In this document: in pieces, positions 21,015-23,500 of the stretch
Numbering within the stretch: position 1 is the stretch's first letter
Layout: the number at the start of each line of letters is the position of its first letter
Assembly (NCBI GenBank): GCA_963575745.1
Contig: CAUYUJ010014600.1
Span: 248,745 to 272,244 of the forward strand
Length of the DNA: 23,500 nt
Source of the DNA: Prorocentrum cordatum
Taxonomy: Eukaryota > Sar > Dinophyceae > Prorocentrales > Prorocentraceae
Reading direction: 5' to 3'
Notes under the pieces: model-generated
The model's input: only the letters and a program-made list of their open reading frames with translations
Told to the model about the DNA's origin: nothing
The model's database searches: none
Program-made: the position numbers and the translations under genes

Positions 21015-21466
21015 CTGTGGAAAAATCCGACACACTTGCATCTTATAGGCCATGGCGTCTCCGTCGGGCGGACCTTCTCGAAAAAACGAGATTGTGCTTG
21101 ATCTGTTGTATCATGAGCCGCCTGAAACGTTGCATATTCGATGCGAAGTTCAAGCTCAAAGATGTGTTAATCATACCAGATATTTCATCTGAAATCAGCT
21201 CGAATGTCGTGTTGAAGCAAGTCGCTGTCTTGTGAACCTCGCATGCCAATCGCCATCCTTGCCAATCGTGACCCCTTACGTCGGACCAGGCTGCTCTCGG
21301 CATTTGGGTTGGATGTCGCGTCGTCTGTGCAAGCTGCCCGAAACTTCCAATTGAACTCATTCGCAGCGTCTGACACTGCAGAAACTCCCCCCATAGCATC
21401 TCTCACACATAATCTCTTTGTAGTCTCGACTCTCTGCGACCAATTCACTGTTGAACCAAGAAAAAC
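21015..21466 (-). pseudogene. Locus 3, segment with D-D-N and C..H motifs
   Basis: The coding signal passes through three minus-strand frames. From 21466 to about 21276 it reads VFLGSTVNWSQRVETTKRL and ACTDDATSNPNAESSLV. From about 21272 it reads LACEVHKTATCFNTTFELI and ISGMINTSLSLNF. From the six-A run at 21081-21086 it reads REGPPDGDAMAYKMQVCRIF. The TDDATSN and CEVH words resemble the second acidic residue and the following Cys-His region of hAT-like RNase H-fold transposases. This is only a motif-level comparison. A canonical GTAAGG at 21279 with the acceptor at 21015 gives a 265-nt phase-matched intron as the main alternative. I prefer decay or sequence error because the peptide inside fits the recalled family. 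Confidence 0.55.
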
Positions 21467-22429
21467 TCAGTATTGAGGGCGGCCGTCTGTTCCGGGAGGT
21501 AAGCGAACCAACGTGGCATATTTCTGTTCACCCTGAAGAAGTTTTACATTGAGTTTGGCTGAGTCCAGAGATTGCCGCATCAGAGGTGGGACACACAACG
21601 CACCACTGTTTTGTCGCGGCACGAGTTGTACGTTGTCACCATATAGAACTATGCCCCTCTCTCCAGTCATCTCTGGCGACACAACTGGCATTGGTGTCTC
21701 ATCGAAGCAGACGCTGTCAACATACATGAGCACATTCTCTTTCCCATATGTCATGAGAATGTCCGCCTCCAGCTTCGACCGCATTAGCCTTTCGGCCTCC
21801 AGCGCACTCTGAGCCGACACCAGAAGATGTTGTGGCATTGTTCGGCGATCTGCACTGCGTCGTTCGGCAGACTCCTCCAAAGATCGCACCTTGCATCTAG
21901 GGTTAAAAATCACTTCATCCGCAATTCTTTTGACCGGCTCGTTGCGCGCGTTTGATGTCTTAGCCTCAACCATCGCCTTTCGCACCACGAGGTGCAAACA
22001 ATCTTTGTATGTTGTCGAAGCACGGCCTGGCAGAATGTGACGCATGGCGCTGTCTGGCACGACCCCTGGAACAATACCATCTGCTGGACGGCATTCGTGA
22101 TCGATTGAACCAAGAAAATCTGCATCGAGAGACCCGTTGCCTTCCTGGCTATCTGACTGCAGAGGTATATGATCGGCCCAAGCACCACCAACATGAGAAC
22201 CGATGCCTTCCTGGATATCTGACTGCAGGCGTATATGATCGGCAGCCATGCTGGCCCAAGCACCACCAACAATAGGATAATCGATGGCGTCCTGGATATC
22301 TGACTGCATGCGTAGTATATGATCGGCAGCCGTTGCCCAAGCACCACCAAGAGAATCTGGCGGCACGTCATCGCTGTCACTGGCATGTTCATCCAGCGCG
22401 CATTCGGCGAGGTTTGACCAAAATTCCAT
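21467..22429 (-). pseudogene. Locus 3, N-terminal segment with internal repeats
   Basis: There are 320 codons from the ATG at 22429-22427 (MEFWSNLAECALDEHASD) to an in-frame TGA at 21469-21467. Beyond the TGA the same frame stays protein-like, so the stop looks premature. The frame is open upstream to 22606, but there it reads like untranslated DNA. Residues 28-100 contain three diverged copies of a GGAWA..ADHI.LQSDIQ unit. IVPGVVPDSAMRHILPGRAS follows, then KDCLHLVVRKAMVEAKT, a charged helical region, and YVDSVCFDETPMPV near residues 236-249. From memory the latter blocks belong to the same dinoflagellate family as the rest of the locus. Function is unknown. Confidence 0.7.
22140..22360 (-). 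repeat. In-frame tandem repeat of 66-81 bp in locus 3
   Basis: ATCTGACTGC starts at 22151, 22217 and 22298, each followed by ATGATCGGC...CCAAGCACCACCAA. Spacings of 66 and 81 bases keep the frame (22 and 27 residues). Confidence 0.85.
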
Positions 22430-23500
22430 GCATGATATGAAAAGGATATGGAACAGCAAGGACATGCAATACATTGAAATATGGAGCCGCAAGCACACAG
22501 GGCCCGCGTCGAACAAAAAAGGTTGCGGCGCGGAGAATGACGATGAGAAGGGGAAGCGGCCTGCTTCTCTCCCCTCTTCCTCTACTACCTGCCTTCCCGC
22601 CACCATCCTCCTTCTCCTCCTTCTTCTTGTCCCCCATCATCCCCCTTATCACCCCCCCCCTCCTCGTCCCCCCACTTTTCCCCCCATCATTCACCTTCTC
22701 ACCCTTTATCCCCCAATGCGCAGCTGCTGGGGCGAGCGCGCGGGGGAGGAGATGGGAAACCCGCGCTTGCAGCGGCAGGTGCGCGTCGGGCCCTCTCGCT
22801 CCTTGCGAAGCAATAGTTATTGAGGCCACCCGACGCGTCGAACCCAAGATGCGCCCATTTGCGTTGACCAAGTCCCTGCGCGTTTGGCCTTCCAAGCAAC
22901 GACGGGACCCTATGGGCGAGACCGCGTTACCTCTTTGAATTGAATACCCCAGACGCCGAAATATCAGGCAGGGTATCTGGGCGCGGTTTTCAAATCGGAG
23001 CCCGATGGTGCGTCCTGCAATTAAAATGACCTGGGTTGGGGTCTGTGGGGGAAGCCACACATGTGGGTCTTGACACATACGACCCTATGCGATGGGCCCT
23101 TTTTTACCATGTTTGGGCCCCACTTCATGATGTTGCGAGCGGAGCCTCCCCATGTGGGGACGGGCAGGCACGACCCGATGGGGGGGGAACGGCGTGGGCG
23201 GACCCTACGGGCGGGACTTTCTGATGCCCAGGCGAACGACGGACCGACATCTCGACCGCTATTGCAAACACATACTACTTGAAAGCGAAAACTTAGTTCC
23301 TTCGAGTGTTACTTGGCGCGTTACATCTCAACGTATTGCCGAATGGATCTAACATTAAAATGCCACTACGAGGTTGACGTGATGCGTGACATGCGCAACA
23401 TGTGAATTGTATGCGCGCTTCGATTCGCGCACGAATGATGGGCAGACCATGGCGCACATCGTTCGCGTTTACAACATCGGTGCGTTTACAATGATGTTTG
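22430..23500. other. Upstream flank of locus 3, no gene supported
   Basis: This region contains a pyrimidine-rich stretch at about 22560-22710 and unique DNA to the window end. Short open frames occur on both strands, none with convincing protein character, start or splice context. The words CATGTGGGTC and CATGTGGGGA near 23058 and 23151 form a weak local repeat. Confidence 0.45.

Noticed and set aside
21015-21279. 265-nt canonical intron (GTAAGG donor, TTTTCCACAG acceptor)
   Set aside because: Not excluded. It is splice-competent and phase-matched, but it would remove peptide blocks that fit the recalled family order, so it is kept as the alternative to frameshifts.
22389-23078. 229-codon minus-strand frame upstream of locus 3
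   Set aside because: Low-complexity and basic in the part antisense to the pyrimidine-rich tract, irregular elsewhere, with no splice or start support.

Overview
The window looks like nuclear DNA of a dinoflagellate, most likely a GC-rich species such as Prorocentrum or a relative. No name can be proven from sequence alone. The reasons are: split genes with both canonical GT-AG and doubtful splice sites; every supportable coding block on the minus strand, as in dinoflagellate unidirectional gene clusters; introns and spacers made of micro- and minisatellites; and proteins that resemble, from memory only, large uncharacterised dinoflagellate families. No bacterial operon, tRNA, rRNA, CRISPR array, recognisable insertion sequence or spliced-leader relict was seen.

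Layout. Bases 1-280 are CT and AT microsatellites. Locus 1 (about 5036 down to 282, minus) encodes a long, mostly helical protein with an N-terminal paired CxxC motif. Its main body is interrupted by three apparent frame changes, and an intron of about 1.5 kb full of TAC/ACT triplets separates it from the last exon. Bases 5630-5805 are a CCAA/CCAG tetranucleotide tract. Bases 6235-8620 are a 21-bp minisatellite with a higher-order period near 460 bp. Bases 8620-9860 hold a 52-bp triplicate, long homopolymers and unassigned DNA. Locus 2 (9863-10278, minus) is the acidic last exon of a gene, preceded by an intron with three tandem copies of about 160-175 bp. Bases 11165-12340 are a 15-bp minisatellite that also has a 462-bp higher-order period. 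Bases 12400-15570 are tandem segmental duplications with nested 78-bp, 13-bp and 183-bp repeats, then CCCAAGA-type repeats and a polypurine tract.

Locus 3 (22429 down to 17520, perhaps to 15816, minus) is the most informative. It is a near full-length copy of a large protein. Its first 3.7 kb reads as one protein only if several in-frame stops and frame changes are ignored. The 3' part has clean GT-AG introns and a Cys/His-containing C-terminal domain, and may be joined to a further 284-codon exon. The central part carries short motifs that could be remnants of an RNase H-like transposase fold; this is a hypothesis. The genes do not form an obvious pathway. The window is best read as two decayed or error-containing copies of lineage-specific repeated genes, plus one or two ordinary split genes, in a satellite-rich setting. 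Bases 22600-23500 hold a pyrimidine-rich stretch and no gene that can be supported.
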